Part shown: positions 12,065-23,102 of the stretch, one piece after another
Numbering within the stretch: position 1 is the stretch's first letter
How the letters are laid out: every line of letters begins with the position of its first letter
Assembly: GCF_003576645.1 (NCBI RefSeq)
Contig: NC_044920.1
Location: 3,262,452-3,326,451, forward strand
Source: Ipomoea triloba
Lineage: Eukaryota > Streptophyta > Magnoliopsida > Solanales > Convolvulaceae
Direction of reading: 5' to 3'
Length of the DNA stretch: 64,000 bases
Notes under the pieces: model-generated
The model's database searches: none
What the model saw: only the letters and a program-made list of their open reading frames with translations
Told to the model about the DNA's origin: nothing
Made by a program: the position numbers and the translations under genes

Positions 12065-12664
12065 TCATTTATGCTCTATACCTTCAATGGGAAGATCTGC
12101 TCGTATATGTTTGATTTTTATTATTTTTATTTTCCTAGCATCGATTTGAGTAGAGCTTGTTGCCTTCATTCGTTTTGGAATGCTGCTATTGATGACGACT
12201 GATAAGTTTAGCATAATAATGTAGTGAACATTTCTCTGGTATTGATGCAATTTCAGACACCATATACCTGCTCAGCGTATACCACTTGCATGAGATGTTG
12301 ACAAAATTAGCATAAATTGACGTTTAAGTAGTTATTTTCAAGTATTAATACGAGTTTGAATTAAAAAATTGATGTTTTCTGACTGCAGGGTGCAAATTAA
12401 ATCCCAGAATAAGTTTGAACACGATTTAAGACTACTTAGAGCAATTCAACTACATATAGTTGGAATGAGGCAAAATTATAAACTAGTGAAAAGATCAAGG
12501 GCTCACTTTGTATGAAGAGACCATGAGCTTTCTTATTATTGTTAGGTAGGAGAAAAAAAAATCAACTTGGATCCTACTTTGTGACCCTAGTCGATAAAGA
12601 TCACAATAAGATAAACCAGCCAAGGTCACTCCTATTACTCTATTAGGAATCAAATTTAAAATCT

Positions 12665-12696
<32 letters not shown>

Positions 12697-13270
12697 CTTT
12701 GCATTTCTGCAAACTTGGGTAGGGTACAATATATTGCCAAAGGTTCTTGGGTTGCCCTGGTGGTAAGATTACCACCATGACTTAAGCTCCATCGCGTTCT
12801 ACTTCAATCTTCATCCTCGTTGTTGTTGCTGCTCCCACTGCCTCCATCGCTATCGTCATCACTATCACCATCACCATCACCATCACCACCACCCTCGAGT
12901 TCCATTAGGCCGAGAAGCGCATGCATGGACGGAGCCCTAGCTAGATGCTGGACCTGGTTTGGCAGGGAAAGAGATAGCTAGAGTGAAAGTGTGAAAGTTA
13001 GGGGGAATGCTTTTGTAGTCGTCATGGTGGGAATAAGGGTATCTTATGAGCATATACTTGTGGAAGGCAATATATCACTTTTTGCTTCCATTATATTACA
13101 TCTACTCCCCCATTTACTACAATTCAATTTGGAATCCACTTAAGATCTCTCTTTCCTTTTAGTGCATTTTATCTTCCTTGTCCTATCCCCACTACAAATG
13201 ACATAACCTCATTAACGTTGTCCATTTCATGTTTCCTACTTTACATCATCGAAAATTTGCACACTTAATG
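12065..13270. repeat. Segmental duplication, copy 2 (S15a 3' flank)
   Basis: Direct repeat of about 6,140-7,200 in the same order, diverged by substitutions and indels, including an oligo-A tract at 12,670-12,696. No S15a coding sequence is present at its left end, where a SINE fragment sits instead. Confidence 0.8.
12804..12905 (-). CDS. Possible small acidic peptide, 33 aa (copy 2)
   Basis: Reads MELEGGG, a (GD)n/Asp-Ser run, then GGSGSSNNNEDED and stop. It aligns with the frame at 6,720-6,872 through the ATG context and the final EDED-TGA. The middle has expanded GAT-GGT (Asp-Gly) codons. The length and sequence change while the frame remains open is either weak constraint or a trinucleotide-repeat artefact. 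Confidence 0.2.
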   Translation of the reverse strand: MELEGGGDGDGDGDSDDDSDGGSGSSNNNEDED

Positions 13271-14380
13271 AGTATGTTTTAAGACCATTATTAAATCATT
13301 CTTCCACACATGTAATCACTTAAATGAGGTTTTTCTGAAGTCATTTTTAATTCAATTTTGCATAATATTAAGTGCTGCCGGTCTCATTTACCTGTCTTAC
13401 TTTTCCTTTTTTGTTTGTCCCAAAATAGTGTTCTCTTTATAAAAGTAAGCATAACTATCATTCTACATTTCTCAATTACCCTTTTGACATTTTTTTTCAA
13501 ATTTGTAGACAATTAATGAAGTAAGTACAATGGTACTTTGTACAAATGACACCTCCTTTTTAGGGGCAAAAATTGAAATAATTAATACTAACATTTATTT
13601 TGTTGCATTAAAAACGGTACAAAAAGCAAATATGACAAGCAATTAAGGAGGGAGAGAGTATTATTATATAAATTCATATATTTAGTACTATTGAATTTAA
13701 AAAATAATTAAAAATTACGCATGAAAATCATCAAAGAAAAAAGAGTTTATTTGACAAATAAATAGTAAATATTACAAGTAAAATGTGACAAAGGGAGTAA
13801 CATATTTTCGAATTAAGCAAACTTGTTCATAAAAAAATATGGGATAAGGGTCAAATAGACCGTCAAACTATACTCATTTGTTCAATTAGGTCTTTCAACT
13901 CCAAAAAGCTCCAATTAGGCACTCAAACTTGTTATTTTGGAACAAATAAGCCCTCTAACCTATTTGTGACTTGTTATTGCAGGTCAACTAGACTTCTGGC
14001 CAACTCCGACAAACCTTCGACCAATTTCCGGCGACTAAATAACATTGAAAACTTTGCATTTTGCCGGAGAAAGCTTCAGAGTGACCGACAACTATGAAGA
14101 TGTCACCTTTTTTTATTTTTTAAAATTTTTTTGTCAATTTCTTTTCTTCCTTTTTTTTTTTTTTCTCCCTCCACTCTCTCTTATTTACTCCATCAAAAAC
14201 AACAAAAAATTAAGATTATTAGAGATGTCCTTAGTGGACTTGGAGTCTTAGTTTGAATGAAACTAGGATAGAAAGGGTTCGAAATTAAATGCGATAAACT
14301 TGCCACAACCTAACTGTTATGCATAATTATATATCATGATTATCATCCTCGAACTATAGAAAGACTAGACAGAAATCTAA
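13271..14380. other. Intergenic DNA upstream of the E2 gene
   Basis: AT-rich. 13,850-14,040 reads like one arm of a long-TIR element ('caaactatactcatttgttc', 'caattaggcactcaaacttg'). No second arm or target duplication was found. No clear TATA box was assigned for the E2 gene. Confidence 0.4.
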
Positions 14381-14381
14381 G

Positions 14382-15368
14382 ATGCAAGTAGAAGAAAAGA
14401 TGGGGCAATTCCCTCAATTCGACGTCGTATCAGACATCTCCGATCACAAATATTTCAATGCCTCGTCCTATATGCAACTGCCCGCAATCAGAGCCGTGAT
14501 GAGAGAGTGGAAAATCCTGGAGAAAAATCTCCCCGGGGGCTCGATCTTCGTTCGGGCCTACGAGGGCCGGGTGGATCTCCTCCGGGCTGCAATCGTGGGC
14601 CCCCAGAAAACCCCATACCACGACGGCCTCTTCTTCTTCGACTTCCAATTCCCAAACAACTACCCCCACGCGCCTCCCAAAGCCCACTACTGGTCCTTCG
14701 GGCGCTGTTTGAACCCCAACTTATACGAAAACGGGTGGGTTTGTCTCAGCCTCCTGAACACGTGGCGCGGCCCGAAAGAGACCCGGTGGCAGCCCGGAGT
14801 GTCCACAATGCTCCAAGTCCTCGTCTCCCTTCAGGCTTTGGTCCTCAACCAATCCCCGCTCCACAACGAGCCCATGATCCTCACCAAACTAATGACAACC
14901 TCGTACACCTACAACGACACCGCCTTCGTGCTGACGTGTCGGACCATGTTGTCCCTTATCCGCACCCCGCCCAGGGGCTTCGAGACGCTCGTGAAGAATC
15001 ACTTCGGGACCCGGGCCCACGCCATCCTGGCGGCGTGCCAGGTCTACCTTAACGGCTTCGCGCGTGTCGGGGATTACGCGTACGGCGGCGGCCTCTCTCC
15101 GCGTCGTCTCTTCGCCGCGTCGTCGGAGGAGCAACGGAGAGTTGTTTTTAGCGTAAATTCGGATTTCAAACGCTCGTTAAAAGTTGAGTACAAGGCGCTG
15201 GTTGTCGCCCTCTCCAAACACGACCCTTCCTTGAAAGGGTTCTCCCAGGAGCTTGAACGAATGGTGAATGATGCAGTGAAGAACTCTGTTCCTCCTCCGA
15301 GCTTTTGCAATTTGAATTTGCTTTTCCGAAGATTTTGGGAATGGATATGGATGGGTTCCATTGAGTAG
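14382..15368 (+). CDS. E2 ubiquitin-conjugating enzyme, PHO2/UBC24-like class
   Basis: Single exon, 328 residues. E2 enzymes carry ubiquitin as a thioester on a catalytic cysteine for transfer with an E3 or directly to substrate. The UBC fold spans about residues 33-195: 'RAVMREWKILEKNLPGGSIF', then 'PYHDGLFFFDFQFPNNYPHA', then the active site 'NPNLYENGWVCLSLLNTW', where Cys121 is the expected catalytic residue. The usual HPN tripeptide is NPN here, as I recall for the large plant PHO2/UBC23-25 class. The C-terminal ~130 residues have no domain I recognise. PHO2 itself is much longer, so this is a short relative and not the phosphate regulator. The start could be Met1 or Met7 (14,400). The gene is strikingly GC-rich in an AT-rich setting and has no introns. 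The frame is intact. Confidence 0.88.
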   Translation: MQVEEKMGQFPQFDVVSDISDHKYFNASSYMQLPAIRAVMREWKILEKNLPGGSIFVRAYEGRVDLLRAAIVGPQKTPYHDGLFFFDFQFPNNYPHAPPKAHYWSFGRCLNPNLYENGWVCLSLLNTWRGPKETRWQPGVSTMLQVLVSLQALVLNQSPLHNEPMILTKLMTTSYTYNDTAFVLTCRTMLSLIRTPPRGFETLVKNHFGTRAHAILAACQVYLNGFARVGDYAYGGGLSPRRLFAASSEEQRRVVFSVNSDFKRSLKVEYKALVVALSKHDPSLKGFSQELERMVNDAVKNSVPPPSFCNLNLLFRRFWEWIWMGSIE

Positions 15369-15371
15369 CAT

Positions 15372-15775
15372 TGTTTGAGGAAGAGATGTTTTTTTTATTT
15401 AATTTATTATTGATATTAAGACGGTAGACTATTAGAGATGTTTGGTTGGGAGGAAGGAATTAGGAAATAAATGAATTGCAATTTGATGGAAAAAAGAATA
15501 AGGTAGGAATTTAAATTACATTGTATGGTAGGAACTAGGAAGGATGGTTAGGAATGAGAAAGAAAAAAAAAATGATATAAAGACTAAAATGTCATTGTGT
15601 AGTAATAAAAATAACAATCATCACGAATACTTTTGTCATTTCTTTTATTTTTTTTCCATTCCACAAGTGTTGAATTGTAATTCAAGGGTACGTACTCCAT
15701 ACCCCAGATCCTTTATTGAATCACAACTCAATTAAATTCCAAGCGGTGCCTAGCGGTGCATGCATGAGTTGAGTT
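15372..15775. other. Intergenic DNA 3' of the E2 gene
   Basis: Contains 'gatgtttggttgggaggaag' (15,436), like the end of a Harbinger-type MITE, but no matching second end was found. Confidence 0.35.
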
Positions 15776-16733
15776 GGACAAATTTTACTGTGGATCATAG
15801 TTCATGTAGTGATGTTGTCCATGAAGTATCATTCTAATTACATTTCAATTTCATTTGACAATATTATTCTGTTTTTCAGTTGTATTTTTTCACACACACA
15901 CACTAATTTGATAGTTTCATTGTAGTAATACCAGAGTATCATTTTAATTTTACTAGTTTCATTTGATTATATTATTTCATGAAATCTATTTTGTAGTTTC
16001 ATTTTCCATACACTAATTTAAGTATGGTAATATTAAAGTATTATTTTAATTACACTTTAAGGGGGTGTTTGGTTGGATGGAAAATCTTTTCCATGGAAAA
16101 TCTGGAAAAGATTTTCCATGAAGTGGAGGAAAATGTGTTTTCCCGTTGTTTGGTTGGATGGAAAATGTTTTCCATTGGAACTTGAGTTCCTAAAAGTTAA
16201 GGAAGACAAATTCTTAGTTGGAAGGTGGTATTTTGTTTTCCATGGAGTTTGGGAAGAAAGTTTGAGCAAGTAGACTATTTTACCCTCATCAATAATAATA
16301 TAATATATTATCACTATTAATTGTTAAGGGCATATTGATCTTTATATTCATAATTCCTTACTATTCCAAATCCAACCAAACAATGGAATTCATATTCCCA
16401 GTAATTTCTTTTCCACCAACCAAACAATGGAATCTATTTTCCTGGTAATTTGTTTTCCATGAAATTTGAATTCCATTTCCTTCAAAGATTTTCCAGCGAA
16501 CCAAACGGGCTGTAAGTTCATTTGACAATATATGTTATTGTATGACTATGATTTTAATTACTTTCATTTTTCACATACACTAGTTTTATTATAATAACAT
16601 TAAAATATCATCATTTTAATTATACTACAATTTCATTTGACCAATTACGTTGTTGAATGAGCGAGCTCCATTTTTTTAATTTCATTTAAATATATAGCAT
16701 ATGGTTCACATAGCACTATACTGTATAACAATT
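15776..16733. mobile_element. GTGGACC-family element, variant without palindrome, with nested MITE
   Basis: The left end 'aaattttactgtggatcat' and right end 'actgtataacaatt' match the ends of the element at 48,761-49,571. Both share an interior of 'tttcatttgacaata' and 'taatttcatttt' repeats. A separate MITE (16,061-16,512) is inserted in it. Confidence 0.5.
16061..16512. mobile_element. Harbinger-like MITE with TAA target duplication
   Basis: Left terminus GGGGGTGTTTGGTTGG, right terminus the complement of CAGCCCGTTTGGTTCG, flanked by TAA at 16,058-16,060 and 16,513-16,515. The interior repeats ttttccat motifs and lacks coding capacity. Confidence 0.65.
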
Positions 16734-16781
16734 AGCATGTAGGGTGGAGACTGGAGAGCATGAAGTGCGGGGCCAGTGTAA

Positions 16782-17383
16782 GAGTTTATTCCACTTTTGG
16801 TCCTATGACTTTAGTGTTTCCGTCAATTTAGGTACACGACTTTCATTTTGCCACTTTTAGTCCTTGACTTTAATTTTTTTGCCACTTTTAGTCCTTGACT
16901 TTGATTTTTTTTTCCACTTTTAGTCCTTTCGGCCATCCGAGCGACAACTTTTAATCGAAATCAACAAATTGTTGTGCCATTAAGGGTAAATAACGTTTAA
17001 TGTATTTAGAGATTTATCAATAGACAATTTTACACTTAATGACACAACATTTTATTGATTCCGATTAAAAGTTGTTGCTTAAAAAGCGTAACAGAACAAA
17101 CAAATAACGTTTCTTTTTCCTATTTTTTATCTGATTTTATTTATAAATATATTTAGAACTTTATCAAAATACACTTTTACCCTTAATGGCATAACAATTT
17201 GTTGATTTCGATTAAAAGTTGTCGCTCGGATGGCCGAAAGGACTAAAAGTGGAAAAAAAATCAAAGTCAAGGACTAAAAGTGGCAAAAAAATTAAAGTCA
17301 ATGACTAAAAGTGACAAAATGAAAGTCGTGTACCTAAATTGACGGAAACACTAAAGTCATAGGACCAAAAGTGGAAAAAACTC
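16782..17383. mobile_element. MULE-type inverted-repeat element with 9-bp target duplication
   Basis: A 602-bp element. The arms of about 200 bases are almost perfectly complementary (for example 'gccatccgagcgacaacttt' on the left and its complement near 17,215-17,235). Termini are GAGTTTATTCCACTTTTGG and the complement. CCAGTGTAA flanks it exactly at 16,773-16,781 and 17,384-17,392. No coding capacity. Confidence 0.88.
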
Positions 17384-17392
17384 CCAGTGTAA

Positions 17393-17899
17393 TTGTGCAT
17401 CTATTGGGTATTTATTGTACGTTAGCAAACACTGTTGTTGTTTTGTTTTGTTTTGTTTTTTTTTTCATGAAATCTATTTTGTAGTTAGAAGAAATCAACA
17501 TCTGTCTTTTCGCACATCAACTTTTCTTTTATTGGTAAAAATCAAACCCCCGCCCCTATTAACCTTACTCTTATACGCAAGAGTTTCAAAGTTAATAGTT
17601 TCATATATTATATATATAGTGAAATTTAAAATTTTGGTTCAATTTTAATGAACTTTTAACTTACTTCCAAAAGAATAAATCCATTCAACTTGAATTAGTA
17701 GTTAACAAATAATGATTCATATTTTTATCATATTACAATGTTGAAATATTGCATATAATGATATAAATGATGTTAAAATGTCCATCCAACCTATGGAGGA
17801 GGCCCCTCCTCTTTAGAGTTTAAAAAACGTAAGAAAACATGGGGAAGGGCCATCCAAACCTAAGGTTTTTTTTTTTTCTTCAATTGATGGAGCTTAGAA
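17393..17899. other. Intergenic DNA
   Basis: No gene is recognised; oligo-T and AT-rich stretches precede the copia element. Confidence 0.4.
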
Positions 17900-17904
17900 C
17901 CCTC

Positions 17905-18052
17905 GATGAGTGTTTGGAAATAGTCTACGTATATTCAATATTGCATTAACATACATAGAGAGAATACACGAAAGATAAATAAGTGTAGAGCTAGAGTCCT
18001 ATACAAACACAACAGACCTAACTAGAGTCCACAAGTAAACACTATACTAATA
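17905..18052 (-). repeat. 3' LTR of the copia element
   Basis: 148 bp, identical to 21,951-22,098. On the element's strand it begins TATTAGTATAGTG and ends ACTCATC, not the usual TG...CA, if the exact CCCTC flanks are taken as the target duplication. Confidence 0.92.
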
Positions 18053-18064
18053 CACCCCCTCAAG
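18053..18064 (-). promoter_or_regulatory. Polypurine tract of the copia element
   Basis: On the element's strand CTTGAGGGGGTG lies immediately before the 3' LTR, the expected site for plus-strand DNA priming. Confidence 0.7.
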
Positions 18065-21000
18065 CAGACGGTGGGCAAGGAACAACGCCAAGCTTGACAC
18101 GCAGATCTGCAAAACGCGGGCCAGGAAGAGGCTTAGTGAAGATATCAGCCACCTGGTCCTTAGTAGAAAGAAAATTGACCTTGAGATCACCTGCAGCAAC
18201 ACGCTCACGGACAAAATGATAATCTATCTCAACATGCTTCGTCCGAGCATGAAAGACAGGATTGGCGCACAAGTATGTAGCACCAAGATTGTCACACCAG
18301 AGCACAGGGGTAGAGGTGAGAGAAAGCCCAAGCTCACGAAGCAAGGATTGAATCTAGACAACCTCAGCAGCAACATCCGCGAGAGCCTTGTATTCAGCTT
18401 CAGTGGAGGAACGAGCAATGGTACGCTGCTTCTTAGACACCCATGAAACCAAGCTAGAACCAAGAAAGATCGCAAAACCCGCAGTCGAACGCCTATCAAC
18501 CTGACAGCCAGCCCAATCCGAGTCAGAGAAAGCATGAACAGTGGGAGCCAACGAGCCTGAAAGACGCAGACCAAGATCTAAAGATCCTTTAACATAACGA
18601 AGAACCCTTTTCAAAGCAGACCAGTGCTGCTGAGTCGGACTGTGCATGAACTGACACAGGCGAGTCACAGCAAAAGAAAGATCAGGGCGAGTAACAAGCA
18701 TATACATTAAGGAGCCAACCAACCGCCTGTATGACGTAGGATCATCTAGGAAAGAATCATCAGCAGAACCACCTGACAAAGAGACAGACATAGGCGTAGC
18801 CAAAGGCTTGCAGGCCTCCATTCCGGCTTGACGCAAGACCTCAAGCATATACTGACGCTGAGAGAGGACAACATCCGCACCAGTATAAACAACCTCCACA
18901 CCAAGAAAGAACCGCGGTTTGCCAAGATCACGAATTTTAAACTCAGAAGATAACTTAGCCAGCAGACTATCAACCAATACAGAGCAACTGCCCATCAACA
19001 TAATGTCATCAACGTAGACAAGAACATAGGCACGTAACTCCCCAGAGATGTAAACAAACAATGAAACATCAGTTCTCCAGTCAGGCGATTTCACCGCCTG
19101 AGAATAACAGGTAGGAACCTCATCATCAACGGAGGCCACCAAAGCAGCAGGAGACTGTCGTTGAGCTGACGTTGAGGAACGCATTACCATCCGATGGGAC
19201 CGTGGTAGAATAACACGGCGACGGGCACGCGACTGACGCGGACGCGCCACACGAGGACACTGAACATCAACAGCAGTGGGTGAGGCAATAGGCTGAACGC
19301 TGGAGGATGGAGCCACTGACTGAACAACACCCCCTGCACCAGTAGAGGAAGAACCACCCGCAACAGCAGAATCACCTGTAACGACAGAAACAGGCAGAAC
19401 AGCGGGAGACACCACGGAGCTAGAAACAGTAGCCCAAGGCAACCCCGATCTACGAGATGATGATGATACAGAACGAGGAGAACCTGCAGAACTAAGAAAG
19501 GGAAAGACAGACTCATTAAAACGAACATGACGAGCAATATAAACACGCCCAGAGACCCGATCTAGGCACCTGTACCCACTGAAGGAGGAAGGATAACCCA
19601 GAAAAACACACGGAACAGACCTGAAATCCATCTTATGCTTATTATAAGGACGGAGACACGGAAAGCACTCACAACCAAAGACACGCAGCAGAGAATAATC
19701 CGGTGGCTTATGGAAAAGAAGACTGTATAGACTAACCTTTTGAGAAACAGACGAAGGTAAGCGATTAATCAAATAAACCGCAGACTCAAACGCATACGAC
19801 CAGTAACACTGAGGGACTCGACTGTGAGCTAGTAACGTAAGACCCGTCTCAACAATATGACGATGTCGACGCTCAACCCTGCCATTCTGCTCATGGGTAT
19901 GAGGACAGGATTGCCGGTGAACAATCCCAGCAGAAGTGAAAACCGCATGTAATTTGCGATACTCACCCCCGAGGTCCGACTGAATGGACTTAATAGAACA
20001 CGAAAAGAATTTCTCAACATAAGCACGAAAAGAAGCAAAGATAGAGTATATATCTGATTTCAATTTCATTGGATAAAACCAAACAAACCTAGAATAATCG
20101 TCAACAAAAATCACGAAATAACGAAATCCATCAATAGAAAGCACAGGGGCCGGACCCCAAATGTCTGTATATACAAGGTCTAAAACCGACCGACTAGAAT
20201 GACTAACACGAGAGAGCGGGAATCGTGCAAATTTCCCTAACTGACAGGCAGTACATAAATTATTGAGTGAACTAAAAGACCCACTAACTGGGCAACTAGA
20301 AAGTACTTGACGCAGAACGCGAAGGTGGGGATGACCAAGACGATTATGCCACGTCTGAGGAGATGCACGAGAAGACAAGAATGCAACAGGCGACGAAACT
20401 GGAAGCTGATACATTCCCCCAGAGCTAGGACCACTAAGCAGAACCCTGCCGGTGCGACGGTCCTTCACAACAAAGTAAGACGGGTGAAACTCAAAATAGA
20501 CATCATTGTCAGAAGTAAATTTATGCACAGACAATAAAGAAGCTCGTAAGCCAGGAACATGTAAAATTTGATTAAGAGACAGTGACCGTAACGAAGACGG
20601 AATAGAAAAAGAACCAGTATTAGAAATTGACAAACCAGTACCATCACCAACTCGAAGAGACTCGTCACCATTATAGGGCTCAACATCATGGAGATTATTC
20701 AACTGAGGTGTAGCATGAGCATTAGCACCCGTGTCAGGGTACCACACATTCGAGAATGGCGCAGAATTAAAATCCTCAAGAGAAGTCTGATTCACCATGT
20801 TAGCACGTGGAGCATACTGCTGTTGTCCAGAATTAAAATCAAACTGCTGATTAGGAGATGGACTATTATTATAACCATACTGCCCATACCTCTGCTGTTG
20901 ACCGAAACCAGAAGACTGCCGCCCAAACTGCACCGATCCAGGCGAGCCTCCAAACGCGACAGCCGACATCGCCGGATCAATAAATCGGCGATAACACGTC

Positions 21001-21926
21001 GGAGCCGAATGGCCGGGTGCGTCGCACAGCTGGCAGCGAACACCACCGCGACCTCCTCGCTGGCCACGACCTCTCTGCCCACGCTGACGACCTCGACCGC
21101 GACCACCGTCCGGGAATGAGCGACCGGAGACAGAGGATTGAGCAAGCATGGCTGCCGGCTGTGGAGCCACCATTGTTACCGGTGCACCATCCTCCTGAAA
21201 AACATACTAGTGAGCATTTAGCAAGTCAGCAACCTGCGGAATCGTAAGCGGCACATCTTTGGTGGTTAAGGAAGACACCAAAGCCCGATACTCCGGCCGC
21301 AGCCCCCGGTAAATATGAAGGTTTTGCTCGTCAAGATCAACTGGCCGGCCGGCCTGAGCCAACTGTTCGACCAAGACCTGGGCACGGCTGAGGTAGTCCA
21401 CCGGCGACGACTCTCCTTGACGAAGACTTTGGAGTTGAGACAACAAGCTGAGAGTCCGAGAACGCGAACAGGAGCCAAGAGCTGTCTCAACCGCACACCA
21501 AACGACCCTGGAAGTTTCGTGACCGATTGCAAGGTAAAGAACCTCTTCTGCCATGGAAGAGATGAGCATGCTCAAAATGGATTGATCCTGTTGAATCCAT
21601 TGAGCATATGCGGGATTGGAAACAGGAGGCAAGGAAGGAGCCGATGAAGTGGCTGGAAGTGCGGAAGTAGTCGACGCAAGAAACGGCTGCGGGCATGGGT
21701 GCGATCCATCAACAAACCCAAACAAACACTGCCTGCGCAAAAAAGGGACAAGCTGAGCCTTCCAAAACAAGAAATTAGTGGAGGTGAGCTTGATGGAGAC
21801 GTAGTGGTGAGCTTGTTGCAACATATTAGGAGTATGCAATGGCTGAGCAGAAGAAACCTCAGTCACGGTGCGGCTGGATGAAACAGCCTGACCATCGGCG
21901 GCAACAGAAACAGTAGCGTCGGCCAT
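18060..21926 (-). pseudogene. Copia gag-pol polyprotein, interrupted
   Basis: One frame from ATG at 21,926 to a terminal stop at 18,060. The Gag part runs to 21,207 (copia N-terminal pattern 'HHYVSIKLTSTNFLFWKAQL'). A zinc knuckle C-X2-C-X4-H-X4-C (about 21,035-20,994), protease DTG (about 20,735), GAG-pre-integrase 'WHNRLGH', integrase with D, D and E residues in 'YTDIWGP', 'QSDLGGEY' and 'EQNGRVERR', the YVDD box and RNase H follow. Three lesions are seen: an in-frame TAG at 21,207-21,209 between gag and pol; an in-frame TAG at 18,354-18,356 within RNase H; and loss of the N-terminal reverse-transcriptase region at a junction near 19,072, which keeps the frame. It therefore cannot make an active transcriptase by itself. 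The antisense open frames across it are shadows. Confidence 0.92.
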
Positions 21927-21941
21927 AGGAACGAACCTAAA

Positions 21942-21950
21942 CTGATACCA
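21942..21950 (-). promoter_or_regulatory. Primer-binding site of the copia element
   Basis: TGGTATCAG on the element's strand directly follows the 5' LTR and matches the complement of the initiator tRNA-Met 3' end used by plant copia elements. Confidence 0.85.
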
Positions 21951-22098
21951 GATGAGTGTTTGGAAATAGTCTACGTATATTCAATATTGCATTAACATAC
22001 ATAGAGAGAATACACGAAAGATAAATAAGTGTAGAGCTAGAGTCCTATACAAACACAACAGACCTAACTAGAGTCCACAAGTAAACACTATACTAATA
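21951..22098 (-). repeat. 5' LTR of the copia element
   Basis: 148 bp, identical to the other LTR. No separate TATA box was confidently placed in this short LTR. Confidence 0.92.
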
Positions 22099-22214
22099 CC
22101 CTCTGATTCGTTACAAACCAACTAATACGAGTTATTAAAAAGCAAATGATATAAGTCATTAGTCAAAACTATTAACTACTAATTGTTAACAAAGTCAAAG
22201 TCTGATTGTATTAT

Positions 22215-22770
22215 TATTATTATTTTTATCAAAACGAGAGGGGTACACCCAAGAAACAAATTACACTAAATTAACAACCCCTAATAGGGACCTTCCGATG
22301 AAATCTAGCACCAATTTGATGCTAATAATGAATCGTTTCCCTCAGCCCAAGCATGGATTCATCTAGCATAATGAGCCCACTCTAACTTGTGAGAGCTTGC
22401 TTAGCCAACGCATCAGCAAGCCTATTTTGCTCTCTATAAACATGAGTGATTTCAATACTGCAAAAGTCGGTCATCTCAACGAGGCACCTGTTGATGATAT
22501 TATTATATTGTCCCTTTATTTGAGTAATTCCCCGTAATTGGTTAGCCGTTGTTCTTGAGTCCCTTTCCACAACGATCTTGGTTATCCCCATCCGAGAAGC
22601 CATGCGCAGGCCATGGAGCACACCCTAAGCCTCCGCTTCCCTAATAGAGCATCGTCCCATATTATACGTAAAGCCTCCAATCCATCCACCAGCATTATCC
22701 CTCGCCGAGATAGGATGAGCTGCCAGAATGCCTTTCCATGCATTAGAAGCATTCACATAACCACCCCTGG
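22215..22770 (-). pseudogene. LINE 3' end with RNase H (RVT_3) fragment
   Basis: On the minus strand the frame reads WIGGFTYNMGRCSIREAEA, a stop (TAG at 22,625-22,627), then GLRMASRMGITKIVVERDS and, near the end, THVYREQNRLADALAKQALTS before a stop at 22,382. This is the RNase H-like domain found at the C-terminus of plant non-LTR retrotransposons. A (TAA)n-like tail lies at about 22,210-22,235, the expected 3' end. It is a 5'-truncated dead insertion beside the copia element. Confidence 0.75.
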
Positions 22771-22789
22771 TCATATATATATTATGATT

Positions 22790-23100
22790 CGAGTATATCT
22801 TCAAATTATTCCCAGTGTTTCAAAAATATATAATCATAATTACTAAAATGTGTCAAATTTTAATATTTTCTACAACTAACTAAAAGACTCTCATGTGTCT
22901 CAGCTCATTCTTTTCTATCCTAATTGCTATTCATTAATCAAGTCAATTATTTCTTCTTTACTTTTTTTTAATTTATTTTTTTTGTATTTAACATTACTTT
23001 TAGTATAGTTTTAAACTATATAAATTTTATATACTAATACTAATACTAAATTTAATATTATAAAAAACTTAATTATAAATTACTTTAATCAAAATTCACT
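22790..23100. other. AT-rich intergenic DNA
   Basis: Nothing recognisable. Confidence 0.4.
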
Positions 23101-23102
23101 AA

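Larger units (their letters stand above)
17905..22098 (-). mobile_element. Ty1/copia LTR retrotransposon, recent, defective
   Basis: A 4,194-bp element on the minus strand, flanked by the 5-bp duplication CCCTC (17,900-17,904 and 22,099-22,103). It has two 148-bp LTRs identical at every base I compared, a tRNA-iMet-type primer site beside the right LTR, a purine tract beside the left LTR, and one gag-pol frame in the order gag, zinc knuckle, protease, integrase, reverse transcriptase, RNase H (copia order). It is shorter than a typical full copia element because part of the reverse transcriptase is deleted. Confidence 0.95.

Noticed and set aside
12009..12070. A second S15a gene copy at the edge of the duplicated flank
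   Set aside because: The duplicated block starts beyond the coding region; no S15a exon was found between 10 and 13 kb.
12495..12740. 81-codon frame with a Phe run
   Set aside because: The Phe run is an oligo-A tract read on the other strand, inside the duplicated non-coding block.
14430..15371. Alternative frames of 64-181 codons over the E2 gene
   Set aside because: GC-rich composition lowers stop frequency in all frames; only the 328-codon frame contains the E2 motifs.
18216..21881. Many open frames antisense or out of frame across the copia element
   Set aside because: They overlap the recognised gag-pol frame and have no domain of their own; the long GC-balanced coding sequence creates them by chance.
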